Shown: positions 1 to 8,730, numbered from the stretch's first letter. The stretch is 54,957 nucleotides of DNA from Vibrio sp. 10N.261.45.E2 (GCF_002875705.1 NZ_MCZZ01000149.1:1-54957), one strand, 5' to 3'. Notes: generated by a model from the letters alone, not told the origin. Numbers and translations are program-made.

Positions 1-50
1 GTTTTACTTGACCACTACATTCCTTACTTCATTCGGAGAAAAGAGAGAAT

Positions 51-746
51 TCATACGGTTAAATACTCCTTAATCAAGGACTCATCGAGTCCTGTCATTT
101 CACCTTCTGCCACTTGGCGCCCACGGTCGAGAATACAAAAACGGTCACCGACCTTTCTCGCAAATGGCAGCTTCTGCTCAACCAACAACACCGTGAGTCC
201 CATCTTCTCGTTGAGCATGCGAATGATGTCGCCAATCTCTTGCACAATATTGGGCTGAATACCTTCGGTCGGTTCATCCAAGATCAATAGCTTTGGATTG
301 ACCACCAGCGCACGTCCAATCGCTAGTTGTTGCTGTTGACCACCGGATAAGTCGCCACCGCGACGATGCAGCATCTCTTTTAGCACTGGGAAGATATCGA
401 AGATGAATTCGGGGATCTTACGGTCGCCCTTTTCGCGAATCGGTAAACCTACTTCTAGGTTTTCTTGAACGGTGAGCATTGGGAATATCTGACGACCTTG
501 CGGCACATAACCGATCCCTTGGCGAGAACGATCTTCGGCATCGGTTTTCAATATTGACTCACCTGATAAAGAGATGTCACCACTTTCAACCTTAACCAAC
601 CCCATGATGCATTGCAGCAAGGTGGTTTTTCCGACGCCATTGCGCCCCATTAATACCGTGCATTTGCCCTCTGGGATCTGCATATCCAAGTCCCACAAGG
701 TGTGGCTCTCACCGTAATATTGATTAACTGATTTAACCTCTAGCAT
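51..746 (-). CDS. urtE: Urea ABC transporter ATP-binding subunit UrtE
   Basis: This 231-residue ATPase is one of the two nucleotide-binding subunits that power high-affinity urea import at the inner membrane. Walker A (GRNGVGKT) lies at about residues 34-41, the ABC signature (LSGGQ) near 133-137, and Walker B (LLILDEP) near 153-159. The protein has the short form of the branched-chain amino acid/urea (HAAT) class and resembles LivF. It starts one base after the end of urtD, so the two are probably translationally coupled, and it is the last gene of urtABCDE seen here. LivF is the alternative assignment, but the complete urt order makes UrtE much more likely. Confidence 0.93.
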   Translation of the reverse strand: MLEVKSVNQYYGESHTLWDLDMQIPEGKCTVLMGRNGVGKTTLLQCIMGLVKVESGDISLSGESILKTDAEDRSRQGIGYVPQGRQIFPMLTVQENLEVGLPIREKGDRKIPEFIFDIFPVLKEMLHRRGGDLSGGQQQQLAIGRALVVNPKLLILDEPTEGIQPNIVQEIGDIIRMLNEKMGLTVLLVEQKLPFARKVGDRFCILDRGRQVAEGEMTGLDESLIKEYLTV

Positions 747-747
747 C

Positions 748-1590
748 CTATTCTCCGAGATAAACTTGTTTAACTTCAGGGTGAGCCTGCACTTGGTCCA
801 TGGTGCCTTCTGCTAACACATGACCTTGATGGAGGACTGTGACATGACTAGCAATCGAACGAACGAAATCCATATCGTGTTCAACTACGACCACCGAGTG
901 CTTACCTGCCAATGAATTGAGTAGTTCAGAAGTGCGGTCCATCTCTTGGTGAGTCATTCCCGCAACGGGTTCATCCACCAGCAACAGCTTAGGGTTTTGC
1001 ATCAGTAACATACCGATCTCTAACCACTGCTTTTGTCCATGAGACAGGTTGCCCGCCAAGTTTGCGGCTTCATCTTTGAGGTGAATCAGCTCTAGTACCG
1101 AGGTCAGTTTATCTTTCTGCTCACCAGACATCACGGCTGTGAAAGTTGCCCACACCGAGCGATCACCCGCCATCGCTAATTCAAGATTCTGCCACACGGT
1201 TAAACACTCAATCACAGTCGGCTTTTGGAACTTACGCCCAACACCCGCGTTGGCAATTTCAGCTTCATTCATCTTGAGTAGATTAATGTTAGAGCCGAGC
1301 CATACCTCTCCGGTATCTGGTTTAGTTTTCCCGGTGATGATGTCCATCATGGTGGTTTTACCTGCGCCATTAGGGCCGATGATGCAGCGCAGTTCGCCCT
1401 CTTTGATATAAAGATTGAGGTCGTTTATCGCTTGGAAACCATCGAAGCTTTTATTAACGCCTTCCACGTACAACAAAACGTTGTGACGGGTATCGATGGC
1501 AGGATGAACATCGGGTTTAAGGTAATCAAAAACTTCGTCTCGACGAGTGAACGCCTGAACCGATTCCTTTACGCTGTTAAATGTGGTCAT
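748..1590 (-). CDS. urtD: Urea ABC transporter ATP-binding subunit UrtD
   Basis: This 280-residue protein is the second ATPase of the urea importer and resembles LivG. Walker A (GPNGAGKT) falls at about residues 72-79, the signature reads LSHGQ in place of LSGGQ, and Walker B is LLLVDEP. A hydrophilic N-terminal extension of about 35 residues precedes the ATPase fold, as is common in UrtD. The LSHGQKQWLEIGM stretch is characteristic of UrtD. Its start overlaps the stop of urtC by 4 bases, and urtE follows after one base, so the three are a tightly coupled unit. Confidence 0.93.
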   Translation of the reverse strand: MTTFNSVKESVQAFTRRDEVFDYLKPDVHPAIDTRHNVLLYVEGVNKSFDGFQAINDLNLYIKEGELRCIIGPNGAGKTTMMDIITGKTKPDTGEVWLGSNINLLKMNEAEIANAGVGRKFQKPTVIECLTVWQNLELAMAGDRSVWATFTAVMSGEQKDKLTSVLELIHLKDEAANLAGNLSHGQKQWLEIGMLLMQNPKLLLVDEPVAGMTHQEMDRTSELLNSLAGKHSVVVVEHDMDFVRSIASHVTVLHQGHVLAEGTMDQVQAHPEVKQVYLGE

Positions 1591-2759
1591 GCGATCGCCT
1601 CCTTGGCTTTATGCTGTTCATCCTTATCTTGTCCTTCGTCTTTTGAGTTCGATGCCTTGCTCAGCTGTTGCCATTTTTCACTGACAAAGCCAATCACACC
1701 TTGTGGGAAGTACATAGTCGAGAGAACGAATAGACCACCGAGAGCGAATAACCACACCTCAGGGAATTCAACCGTAAACCAGCTCTTGGCGTAGTTGATG
1801 ATCAGCGCACCAACGATGGCACCAAACAGAGTGGCACGACCGCCCAAGGCAACCCAAACCACAATCTCAATCGAGTTAAGCGGCGCAAACTCTCCTGGGT
1901 TGATGATGCCGACTTGAGGAACATATAAAGCACCCGCAATCCCCGCGATAACCGCAGACAAAACGAAGACCCACAGCTTGATGCCATCGACGTCGTAACC
2001 CATAAAGCGAGTACGAGACTCGGTATCACGAATCGCTAATGCCACACGACCTAATCGACTGGTCACTACCATTCGACACGCGATGTAGCTGAGAATGAGC
2101 GAGATACCCGTAGCGACAAACAGACCAATCTTGACCGCATCACTCTGTAAACTCAGGCCGATGATGTCTTTGAAATCCGTAAGCCCGTTGTTGCCACCAA
2201 AGCCCATCTCGTTGCGGAAGAACGCCAACATCAAAGCGTAAGTTAACGCCTGAGTCATGATAGAGAGGTAAACCCCTGACACACGAGAGCGAAAAGCCAG
2301 ATAACCGAACAAATAAGCCAATGCGCCCGGCACTAACACCACCATCAGACAAGCAAACCAGAACTGATCAAAGCCCTGCCAGAACCACGGCAATGCTGAC
2401 CAATCAAGGAACACCATGAAGTCAGGCAGAATTGGATCACCATAAACCCCACGGTCACCAATCTGACGCATCAGATACATGCCCATTGCATAACCGCCAA
2501 GGGCAAAGAAAGCGCCGTGGCCAAGGCTCAGTATTCCGAGGTAACCCCACACCAGATCGAGCGCCAACGCCAACATTGCGTAGCTCAGATATTTCCCCAT
2601 CAGCGAGATAGTGAAAGTCTCTACATGAAGCGGATGTCCACTGGGTAACATGGTGTTGGCCAGCGGGATAAGAATAACGGCCGCTAGAATGGCAAGGATG
2701 GTCAGTTGGCCACCTTTATCACCACGCATCGCCGAAAGTACAAATGATTTTGACTGCAT
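1587..2759 (-). CDS. urtC: Urea ABC transporter permease UrtC
   Basis: This is an inner-membrane permease of the urea importer, 390 residues, LivM-like, with about ten hydrophobic segments. The conserved LSLGHGAFFALGGYAMGMYL stretch of this permease family is present. The chosen ATG (protein start MQSKSFVLSAM) has a purine-rich AAGGA seven bases upstream. An in-frame start 33 bases further out would overlap urtB and has no better ribosome site. A charged tail of about 25 residues rich in K, D and E follows the last membrane segment. The gene sits 10 bases after urtB and overlaps urtD by 4 bases. Confidence 0.92.
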   Translation of the reverse strand: MQSKSFVLSAMRGDKGGQLTILAILAAVILIPLANTMLPSGHPLHVETFTISLMGKYLSYAMLALALDLVWGYLGILSLGHGAFFALGGYAMGMYLMRQIGDRGVYGDPILPDFMVFLDWSALPWFWQGFDQFWFACLMVVLVPGALAYLFGYLAFRSRVSGVYLSIMTQALTYALMLAFFRNEMGFGGNNGLTDFKDIIGLSLQSDAVKIGLFVATGISLILSYIACRMVVTSRLGRVALAIRDTESRTRFMGYDVDGIKLWVFVLSAVIAGIAGALYVPQVGIINPGEFAPLNSIEIVVWVALGGRATLFGAIVGALIINYAKSWFTVEFPEVWLFALGGLFVLSTMYFPQGVIGFVSEKWQQLSKASNSKDEGQDKDEQHKAKEAIA

Positions 2760-2769
2760 GATGTTGTCC

Positions 2770-4398
2770 TTAACCTTCAGCCGCACGACCACGTTGCGGG
2801 AACAATCCGCGTGGGCGTTTTTGAATAAATAGAATGATGAAAACCAGTACTAGAATCTTGGCAAGTACTGCGCCAGCCCATGGCTCTAAAATCTTATTGA
2901 ACAAACCAAGACTCAGACCTGCGACGAGTGTTCCCCACAAGTTACCTACTCCGCCGAACACCACCACCATGAAAGAATCGATGATGTACGCCTGCCCCAT
3001 ATTTGGGCCAACGTTGGTCAGTTGAGAAAGCGCAACACCCGCAACACCTGCGACTCCAGAGCCTAAACCGAAGGTCATCGCATCAACACGTTCAGAGCGA
3101 ATGCCCATCGCACGCGCCATACCACGGTTTTGAGAAACCGCACGAACCTGTAAACCTAATGGTGTCTTTTTCAAAACCATCAACAAGCCCATAAACACCA
3201 AACCACAAAACAAAATGATATAAAGTCGGTTGTAGGTCAGAGACAACATTGGGTTCAATTGAAGTGCGCCAGACATCCATTCAGGCGTGCTCACTGAGCG
3301 GTTCAAAGGAGAGAAAATAGAACGAACAGCTTGCTGCAAGATCAAGCTGATACCAAAAGTCGCGAGCAAAGTTTCCAATGGGCGACCGTAAAGGTGACGA
3401 ATCACACTGCGCTCTATCGCAATACCAACTAAACCTGACACAATAAACGCTGCCGGAATAGAAAGTATCAACGCTAAACCGATGTGGTTCGGCATTAGCA
3501 GTTGCAATACATAGGTGGTGTAAGCACCAATCATGATCAGCTCGCCATGGGCCATGTTAATCACACCCATCACACCAAAAGTAATAGCTAAGCCAATGCC
3601 CGCCAGCACCAATACCGAGCCTAAACTCAAGCCGAAGAATACCGTTTCTACACCCGAATAGAGTGCTTGGCTTTGCTGGTAGCTGTCCATCGCACGTTCC
3701 GCTGCAGCGGTAATGGTCGGATCTTGCTCACTGTTCAATAGTTGATTGAGTGTTTTCAAAACGACCGAGTGTTTGAAGTCACCTACTCGCTCAATCGACG
3801 TGACTCGGTCTTCAATTGTTGCGCTGCGATCAAGGGAAGTATAAATAGCTAATGAGAGATCCATCAGATCTGCCACTTTACCCTCTGACTCGTTGGTTCT
3901 AAGTAAAGCTAAACGATCGATAATGTCAGAATCTTTGGTACCGAGTAGATCCAAAACAGCTTTATAGCGCACATCAGGGTTACTGCTGTTCAGTCCAATA
4001 GAAGCAATTTCCCCGCGCAAGATCCCGCGAAGTTTGTTATTCACGCGAACTTTTTTAAACAGCTTGGTATTGTCTATATTGAGGGTTGATTCATCCCATA
4101 CCGACTGAGCAGAGGTTCCCGTTTTAATGCTTTGAATCAGGTAAAGCTGTTTATATTGCTCACTTTTTTTGTCATTAAAGTAATAGAGATTACCGTTTAA
4201 CCAGCCATCCAAAATAGGTTTCGACACGTCTCCCGTTTGTGCTTCAATAACCCAATCGATAGCCAATTCTTTATCCGATGTTTTCTTACCAACTAGCGCC
4301 TTGGTAAAACTAGCTTCATCCGTTATTCCAGCAAAAGCCAATTGAGCACTGACTGCCATAAGCAATAGCGCCTTAAATACGTTCAATACGTTTTTCAT
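2770..4398 (-). CDS. urtB: Urea ABC transporter permease UrtB, long form
   Basis: This 542-residue subunit pairs with UrtC to form the urea channel. The first roughly 23 residues form a signal peptide ending near AFA. A soluble, presumably periplasmic region of about 230 residues follows, then a LivH-like permease domain from about residue 250 with around eight membrane segments and the motif GVMGVINMAHGELIMIGAY. The long N-terminal domain is usual for proteobacterial UrtB and absent from LivH, so it supports the urea assignment. A stem-loop lies in the 160-base gap between urtA and this gene. Confidence 0.93.
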   Translation of the reverse strand: MKNVLNVFKALLLMAVSAQLAFAGITDEASFTKALVGKKTSDKELAIDWVIEAQTGDVSKPILDGWLNGNLYYFNDKKSEQYKQLYLIQSIKTGTSAQSVWDESTLNIDNTKLFKKVRVNNKLRGILRGEIASIGLNSSNPDVRYKAVLDLLGTKDSDIIDRLALLRTNESEGKVADLMDLSLAIYTSLDRSATIEDRVTSIERVGDFKHSVVLKTLNQLLNSEQDPTITAAAERAMDSYQQSQALYSGVETVFFGLSLGSVLVLAGIGLAITFGVMGVINMAHGELIMIGAYTTYVLQLLMPNHIGLALILSIPAAFIVSGLVGIAIERSVIRHLYGRPLETLLATFGISLILQQAVRSIFSPLNRSVSTPEWMSGALQLNPMLSLTYNRLYIILFCGLVFMGLLMVLKKTPLGLQVRAVSQNRGMARAMGIRSERVDAMTFGLGSGVAGVAGVALSQLTNVGPNMGQAYIIDSFMVVVFGGVGNLWGTLVAGLSLGLFNKILEPWAGAVLAKILVLVFIILFIQKRPRGLFPQRGRAAEG

Positions 4399-4480
4399 CC
4401 CTGCTTCCTTAATCCACCTAGCTAGATATTGTTATTTTTGCTCAGTGGACATGTGGAGAATTATTGTTAGTTGAAACGAT

Positions 4481-4538
4481 GAGCCTTCCGTTTGCTTCAC
4501 CTCTTAAACAGAGGCACTCTTCCCAAACAAGAAGGCTC
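4481..4538 (-). terminator. Stem-loop between urtA and urtB (attenuator or mRNA-stabilising)
   Basis: Outer arms GAGCCTTC (4481-4488) and GAAGGCTC (4531-4538) are perfectly complementary, and the stem continues with GTTTG/CAAAC (4490-4494 and 4524-4528). A second hairpin, CCTCT/AGAGG (4500-4504, 4510-4514), sits in the loop. There is no uridine run on the minus strand, so this is not a simple intrinsic terminator. Such structures after the gene for a periplasmic binding protein often raise its level over the membrane subunits; that role is inferred. Confidence 0.5.
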
Positions 4539-4558
4539 AACATTACTAAATTAACGCT

Positions 4559-5845
4559 CTAGTTACCGCCAGAACACTTCTTGGTTTCGACGTTAAACGC
4601 ACCACATGAGAATGGCTTAGACCAACTAGAGAACAGCTTCGCTGATTCAGGTAGGTAACTAGACCAAGCATCACCCGCAACAAGGCCTGTGGTTTCCCAA
4701 ACGATATCGAATTGACCATCGTCTTGGATTTCACCGATCAGGACAGGTTTGGTAATGTGGTGGTTTGGCAGCATGGTGGAATAGCCACCAGAAAGGTTAG
4801 GAACAGACACGCCAATCAAGGCATCTTGTACGGATTCAGGATCGGTTGTGCCCGCGTTGGTTACCGCTTGCGCCCACATGTTGAAGCCAACATAATGCGC
4901 TTCCATTGGGTCGTTGGTGACACGCTTTTCACTCTTGATGAACGACTGCCACGTTTCAACGAACTCTTCATTGGCTTCAGTATCAACACTCATGAAGTAG
5001 TTCCACGCAGCTAGGTGACCAACCAGTGGTTCAGTGTCCATACCTGACAGTTCTTCTTCACCAACAGAGAATGCAATTACCGGGATATCTTCAGATGAAA
5101 TGCCTTGAGCGCCAAGCTCTTTGTAGAAAGGTACGTTCGCATCGCCGTTCACAGTAGAAACCACTGCGGTTTTCTTACCTGCTTCGCCGAACTTTTTGAT
5201 GTCTGAAACGATAGACTGCCAATCAGAGTGACCAAATGGCGTGTAGTTGATCATGATGTCTTCTTCTGCGACACCTTTATCTTTTAGGTAGGCTTCAAGG
5301 ATCTTGTTGGTCGTGCGTGGGTAAACGTAATCGGTACCTGCAAGTACCCAGCGCTCGACTTCAAGCTCTTCCATCAAGTAATCCACTGCCGGGATTGCTT
5401 GTTGGTTTGGCGCTGCACCTGTGTAGAAAACGTTTTTAGAAGACTCTTCACCTTCGTATTGTACCGGGTAGAAAAGGATACTGTTGAGTTCTTCAAAGAC
5501 AGGCAGCATCGATTTACGTGATACCGATGTCCAACCACCGAACACCACATCTACTTTCTCTTTTTCGATAAGCTCACGCGCTTTTTCTGCAAATAGCGGC
5601 CAGTTTGACGCAGGGTCAACCACAACAGGCTCTAGCTTCTTGCCAAGCAAACCGCCCTTTTTGTTTTGCTCTTCGATGAGCATTAACACGGTATCTTTTA
5701 GCGTTGTTTCACTGATCGCCATAGTGCCAGAGAGTGAATGTAGAACACCGACCTTAATGGTCTCATCTGCTGCAAGCACTGTTGCAGAAGAAAATGAAAG
5801 TGTTGTACACAGTGCAGCTAGCGATAAATTGAACACCTTGTTCAT
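4559..5845 (-). CDS. urtA: Urea ABC transporter substrate-binding protein UrtA
   Basis: This 428-residue periplasmic protein captures urea for UrtBC. A signal peptide of about 25 residues ends near VLA, and the mature protein begins with IKVGVLHSLSGTMAISE, the N-terminal hallmark of UrtA/AmiC/FmdD binding proteins. The motif VDVVFGGWTSVSRKSMLPVFE is of the kind seen in urea and short-chain amide binders. It is the first gene of the operon and is separated from the rest by a stem-loop. Regulation is probably by nitrogen supply, because a sigma-54 type promoter lies about 43 bases upstream of the start. FmdD or AmiC is the alternative, but the neighbouring UrtD and UrtE favour UrtA. Confidence 0.93.
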   Translation of the reverse strand: MNKVFNLSLAALCTTLSFSSATVLAADETIKVGVLHSLSGTMAISETTLKDTVLMLIEEQNKKGGLLGKKLEPVVVDPASNWPLFAEKARELIEKEKVDVVFGGWTSVSRKSMLPVFEELNSILFYPVQYEGEESSKNVFYTGAAPNQQAIPAVDYLMEELEVERWVLAGTDYVYPRTTNKILEAYLKDKGVAEEDIMINYTPFGHSDWQSIVSDIKKFGEAGKKTAVVSTVNGDANVPFYKELGAQGISSEDIPVIAFSVGEEELSGMDTEPLVGHLAAWNYFMSVDTEANEEFVETWQSFIKSEKRVTNDPMEAHYVGFNMWAQAVTNAGTTDPESVQDALIGVSVPNLSGGYSTMLPNHHITKPVLIGEIQDDGQFDIVWETTGLVAGDAWSSYLPESAKLFSSWSKPFSCGAFNVETKKCSGGN

Positions 5846-5887
5846 GATAGTACTCCATAATTGTATTTTTGTTATTCAATTACAGAG

Positions 5888-5905
5888 TTACAAGAAGAGT
5901 GCCAA
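5888..5905 (-). promoter_or_regulatory. Sigma-54 (RpoN) type promoter for urtABCDE
   Basis: On the minus strand the sequence reads TTGGCAC, five bases, then TTGTA. This matches the -24/-12 consensus TGGCAC-N5-TTGCA with a single departure (GT for GC in the -12 element) and the required 10-base spacing between the GG and the GC/GT. Transcription would begin near 5880, giving a leader of about 35 bases. The match is seen directly; the function is inferred from the known nitrogen control of urea uptake. Confidence 0.7.
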
Positions 5906-5964
5906 ACTTATAAACCAACAACATTATTTATAAGCCATTGTATTAGTGGAATTTAAAAGAAAAT

Positions 5965-5981
5965 CACACCAATAGAGTGCA
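5965..5981 (-). promoter_or_regulatory. NtrC-like enhancer site upstream of urtA
   Basis: The minus strand reads GCAC-TCTAT-TGGTGT (5966-5980), one base from the NtrC consensus GCAC-N5-TGGTGC. It sits about 85-100 bases upstream of the predicted sigma-54 start, a normal enhancer distance. A weaker half site, TGGTGCA on the plus strand at 6009-6015, lies 34 bases further, a spacing like paired NtrC sites at glnA. Confidence 0.6.
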
Positions 5982-6063
5982 TAGCAATTACTTAACTATG
6001 TTTCATACTGGTGCAGTGACGAAGGGAATGAACCAAGATGACACATTCCTGTTCTTCAAATAC

Positions 6064-6093
6064 AAAAAAGACCCAACACTTTCGTATTGAGCC
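6064..6093 (-). terminator. Intrinsic terminator after the zinc-ribbon gene
   Basis: On the minus strand a 10-pair stem (with G-U pairs) closed by a GAAA tetraloop spans 6070-6093 and is followed at once by six uridines. It lies 47 bases beyond the stop of the zinc-ribbon gene and insulates urtA from it. Confidence 0.75.
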
Positions 6094-6139
6094 TCTGGTA
6101 TAACATCACCGATAGCCGTTCAAACCATGCTGTTTAAGG

Positions 6140-6367
6140 CTATTCCGCTGGTTGAAATTCGAATTTTACTCTCGACTTAGATTTCAGCTCGTTACAGTCA
6201 CCATTACAAAAATAGCTTGCTGCACCACAAGCTTGAAGCTTCTCTAGTTGACTGTTGCACTCTGGGCAAAACCCAACTTTGGTAAAGTGAGCCTGACAAC
6301 TTTCACAGTGATACTTGCCATCCCAAGCTAGCTCAGACTGACACTTAGGGCAGATATTTTCACTCAT
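6140..6367 (-). CDS. yfgJ: Zinc-ribbon protein of the YfgJ family
   Basis: This 75-residue cytosolic protein carries three CxxC pairs (CPKC, CESC, CPEC) and a further pair of cysteines (CGAASYFC), so it should hold two zinc ribbons. The pattern and the phrase LQACGAASYFCN closely follow E. coli YfgJ, whose gene sits beside der; der is nearby here as well. The start is set by AGGA seven bases before the second of two in-frame ATGs; the first ATG would overlap that ribosome site. The biochemical role is unknown. A diguanylate cyclase gene lies 37 bases upstream on the same strand, and a strong terminator follows. Confidence 0.75.
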   Translation of the reverse strand: MSENICPKCQSELAWDGKYHCESCQAHFTKVGFCPECNSQLEKLQACGAASYFCNGDCNELKSKSRVKFEFQPAE

Positions 6368-6403
6368 TAGCATTTCCTAATTTACTACTATTTTTACAAT
6401 CTA

Positions 6404-7405
6404 CTACTGCTGAGACTTAGCTTGCTTGATTTGGTACATGTTCTTATCAGCTTGTGCGATCAACTGGTCTAATCCTTGAGGGTCTTTCTCACAAGAGAGT
6501 CCGACACTCACTGAAAACTGCACATCATTGATATAAAGCGCTTGTTGCAGTGCTTTCTCTAAGCCGTGGTAGAAGCTGACAACACTTTCTTGATCATCAA
6601 AACATGAGAACACCACAAACTCATCACCACCATAACGCCCTATCTTGGCGCATGCTGTGGTTGCCTCATCGAGAACGTTGGCAACCGCCAACAACACATC
6701 GTCACCAAAACTGTGTCCATAGGTGTCATTTATAGATTTGAACTTATCGACATCGACAAACAAACACGCCATCACTTTTTGCGCAAAACAGCGCTTAGCC
6801 AACACTTTTTCAGCTTCATTGAACAGTGCACGACGATTCAAGCAATGGGTGAGAGAATCCCGATTGGCAAAAAAGTTAAGCTGATTTTCCAGCTCATATT
6901 TTTCTAATGCTACTGAATACAGAGAAGCCAATAGCTCAAGGATCTCAAGTTCAAACTCATGAGGTTCAGAAACATATTGACTGTAAATCGCGAAGGTACC
7001 TAACACATGACCATGTGAAGAGATGATAGGCACCGACCAACAGGCATGCAGATTCGCTTGATTCGTTAAGGCTAAGAAAGGTGCCCAGTTTGGGTGTGCA
7101 TTGATGTTGGATACCATCACTGCTTTCTTGAGCGCAGCTGCCTCGCCACAGGAACCGATTCCCGCACCAATTCCCACCCCCTCTATCTGTTGATTGTAAA
7201 AATCAGGCAGATTTGGGGCATATTCAAGGTGTAAAGTTTTAGATTCGGAGTTGAGCAGTAAGATTGAAGCCATACGCTGCCCAAAAAGCTGCTCGGTAAG
7301 CTGGATGATCTTGTGGTTTAAATCTTTGCGATCCATACCAAGAGCAAGCTTGCGCAGCAAACTATTGACGGCCCGGTGGCCTTCTAATAAAAATTGTTGT
7401 TCCAT
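6404..7405 (-). CDS. Diguanylate cyclase with N-terminal GAF domain
   Basis: This 333-residue soluble protein should make cyclic di-GMP from two GTP. Residues from about 20 to 165 look like a GAF sensory domain (HPNWAPFLALTNQANLHACW and SVPIISSHGHVLGTFAIYS). The GGDEF domain starts near residue 180 (NRDSLTHCLNRRALF) and contains an intact GRYGGDEFVVFS active site. The RxxD inhibitory site normally found five residues before GGDEF is absent (the sequence there is TTAC), so product inhibition at that site is unlikely. No membrane segment or EAL domain is present. The ligand of the GAF domain cannot be read from the sequence. Confidence 0.9.
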   Translation of the reverse strand: MEQQFLLEGHRAVNSLLRKLALGMDRKDLNHKIIQLTEQLFGQRMASILLLNSESKTLHLEYAPNLPDFYNQQIEGVGIGAGIGSCGEAAALKKAVMVSNINAHPNWAPFLALTNQANLHACWSVPIISSHGHVLGTFAIYSQYVSEPHEFELEILELLASLYSVALEKYELENQLNFFANRDSLTHCLNRRALFNEAEKVLAKRCFAQKVMACLFVDVDKFKSINDTYGHSFGDDVLLAVANVLDEATTACAKIGRYGGDEFVVFSCFDDQESVVSFYHGLEKALQQALYINDVQFSVSVGLSCEKDPQGLDQLIAQADKNMYQIKQAKSQQ

Positions 7406-7694
7406 TCACTAAGGCTTTCAATTGTGTAATCGGGTACAGCTTGTTCTTATGCAAGCTTGTTATTGGTTAATAATAACACACTAAATAAGCCGTACACACA
7501 ATCGAAGATCATAGGTTGATCTTTCGCTTTATCTATTTTGATCAGCGATCTACCCCAAAAAGAATATTTATATCACCACACACCGAAAGCATAAGTTACA
7601 TGTGCTGCATTTCAATTTTAAATAGTCATTTATATTAAAAGTGACGTTCAAAAACAAAATAAACAGCACAAGTTATTTCGATCTGTAGCCTAAA

Positions 7695-8597
7695 TCATCG
7701 AATTACATGCGTCAGCATTTCAATATGCTGGTCATCTAACTGGGTTAACTTAACGGCTAATGCCTTAAGTTCTGAGGTGTTCTCAATGTGAGTACCACCA
7801 CACGGAATAGACACTAAAGTATCGCTGTCTAACTGCCACTCCCAATAGCGAGAGTCTGTTAACGCCTCACCTTCCAGCCTCATAGTGATTAATGTCGACT
7901 CTGCAAGCCAGCCCGCAATCATCTGGTTGATGTCGGCTTCAATGCCTTCGAGGTTTGCCAGCATATCTGCAACGTTCAAACCGCGCTTTTTCAGGGTTTT
8001 ACCTAAACGATACTTATCGGTACACAGGTCTGGAGTCACAAAACTCGTAACCTGAGCGTAGCTATTGAAGTCGTAACTACCAAGCGGATCCTTTCTGTCA
8101 GCATCTTTACGCCAGTAGCTCTCAGCCAATACTTTATTCAAGGCAAGGAAAGCGATGTGGCCAGCACTGTGACCACGGCTCAAACTGGCTTGGTACTCTT
8201 TATCAACCGACAACACCACTTCGTCGCTAACCTTAACCATATCAGCAGATACGGGTAGCTGGTGGACTACCACAAACGCCCAACCTTCCGTATCACGCTT
8301 AACAGGAATATCTGCTGCGATATGAAGCTTGCCAGTAGATTGTTCTATTGCACCGACAAGGCAATCTTCAACGGGATATTGCACATCACCAACACTTACA
8401 AAACCTTGGTCTGCCGGATGATCTGGCCAAATATGACTCACAGGGTGGAAAGGTGTCACGTCGGTGATCAAGTAAGTTTTGCTGTCGTCGCTTTCAACGT
8501 ACAGCGCTTTTGCGTTGATTTGCCAAGCTTGATGACAAAATTGAGTAATGGTTGGTGTGATTGCTTGAGCTTGTGTAATCAAATCGCTAGTGGTCAT
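7695..8597 (-). CDS. Alanyl-tRNA editing protein, AlaX type
   Basis: This 300-residue protein resembles the free-standing editing domain of alanyl-tRNA synthetase, which hydrolyses mischarged Ser-tRNA(Ala) or Gly-tRNA(Ala). Zinc ligands are visible as HSAGH (HxxxH) in the middle and CGGTH (CxxxH) near the C terminus. The region before HSAGH resembles the beta-barrel that precedes the editing core. No synthetase catalytic domain is present. The ATG chosen (MTTSDLITQ) has AAGAAG upstream; an in-frame start 51 bases further out falls inside an inverted repeat and is unlikely. The gene stands alone between the der terminator and the diguanylate cyclase. Confidence 0.82.
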   Translation of the reverse strand: MTTSDLITQAQAITPTITQFCHQAWQINAKALYVESDDSKTYLITDVTPFHPVSHIWPDHPADQGFVSVGDVQYPVEDCLVGAIEQSTGKLHIAADIPVKRDTEGWAFVVVHQLPVSADMVKVSDEVVLSVDKEYQASLSRGHSAGHIAFLALNKVLAESYWRKDADRKDPLGSYDFNSYAQVTSFVTPDLCTDKYRLGKTLKKRGLNVADMLANLEGIEADINQMIAGWLAESTLITMRLEGEALTDSRYWEWQLDSDTLVSIPCGGTHIENTSELKALAVKLTQLDDQHIEMLTHVIR

Positions 8598-8627
8598 ATC
8601 ATTCTTCTTTTGAAATCGAGTCTGATT

Positions 8628-8671
8628 CGTTAATCCATAACGAAACAAAAATGTGCCGTTATGGATTAACG
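8628..8671. repeat. 14-bp perfect inverted repeat in the AlaX gene leader
   Basis: CGTTAATCCATAAC at 8628-8641 is repeated inverted and without mismatch at 8658-8671, separated by 16 bases. It lies between the der terminator and the AlaX start codon, so in the AlaX mRNA it would form a leader stem-loop about 30 bases before the start. It has no uridine run. It could be an operator, an RNA control element or a small mobile repeat. Confidence 0.6.
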
Positions 8672-8683
8672 TGAATTTTGCTT

Positions 8684-8711
8684 AAAAAAATACCCGAGAC
8701 AGGCTCGGGTA
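8684..8711 (-). terminator. Intrinsic terminator of der
   Basis: TACCCGAG (8691-8698) pairs with CTCGGGTA (8704-8711) around a 5-base loop. On the minus strand the stem is followed by seven uridines. It lies 20 bases past the der stop codon. Confidence 0.88.
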
Positions 8712-8730
8712 TCAAATCTATTGGAAAGGA

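Noticed and set aside
5484..5933. Plus-strand frame of 149 codons across urtA and its promoter
   Set aside because: It is antisense to urtA, low in complexity and crosses the predicted sigma-54 promoter.
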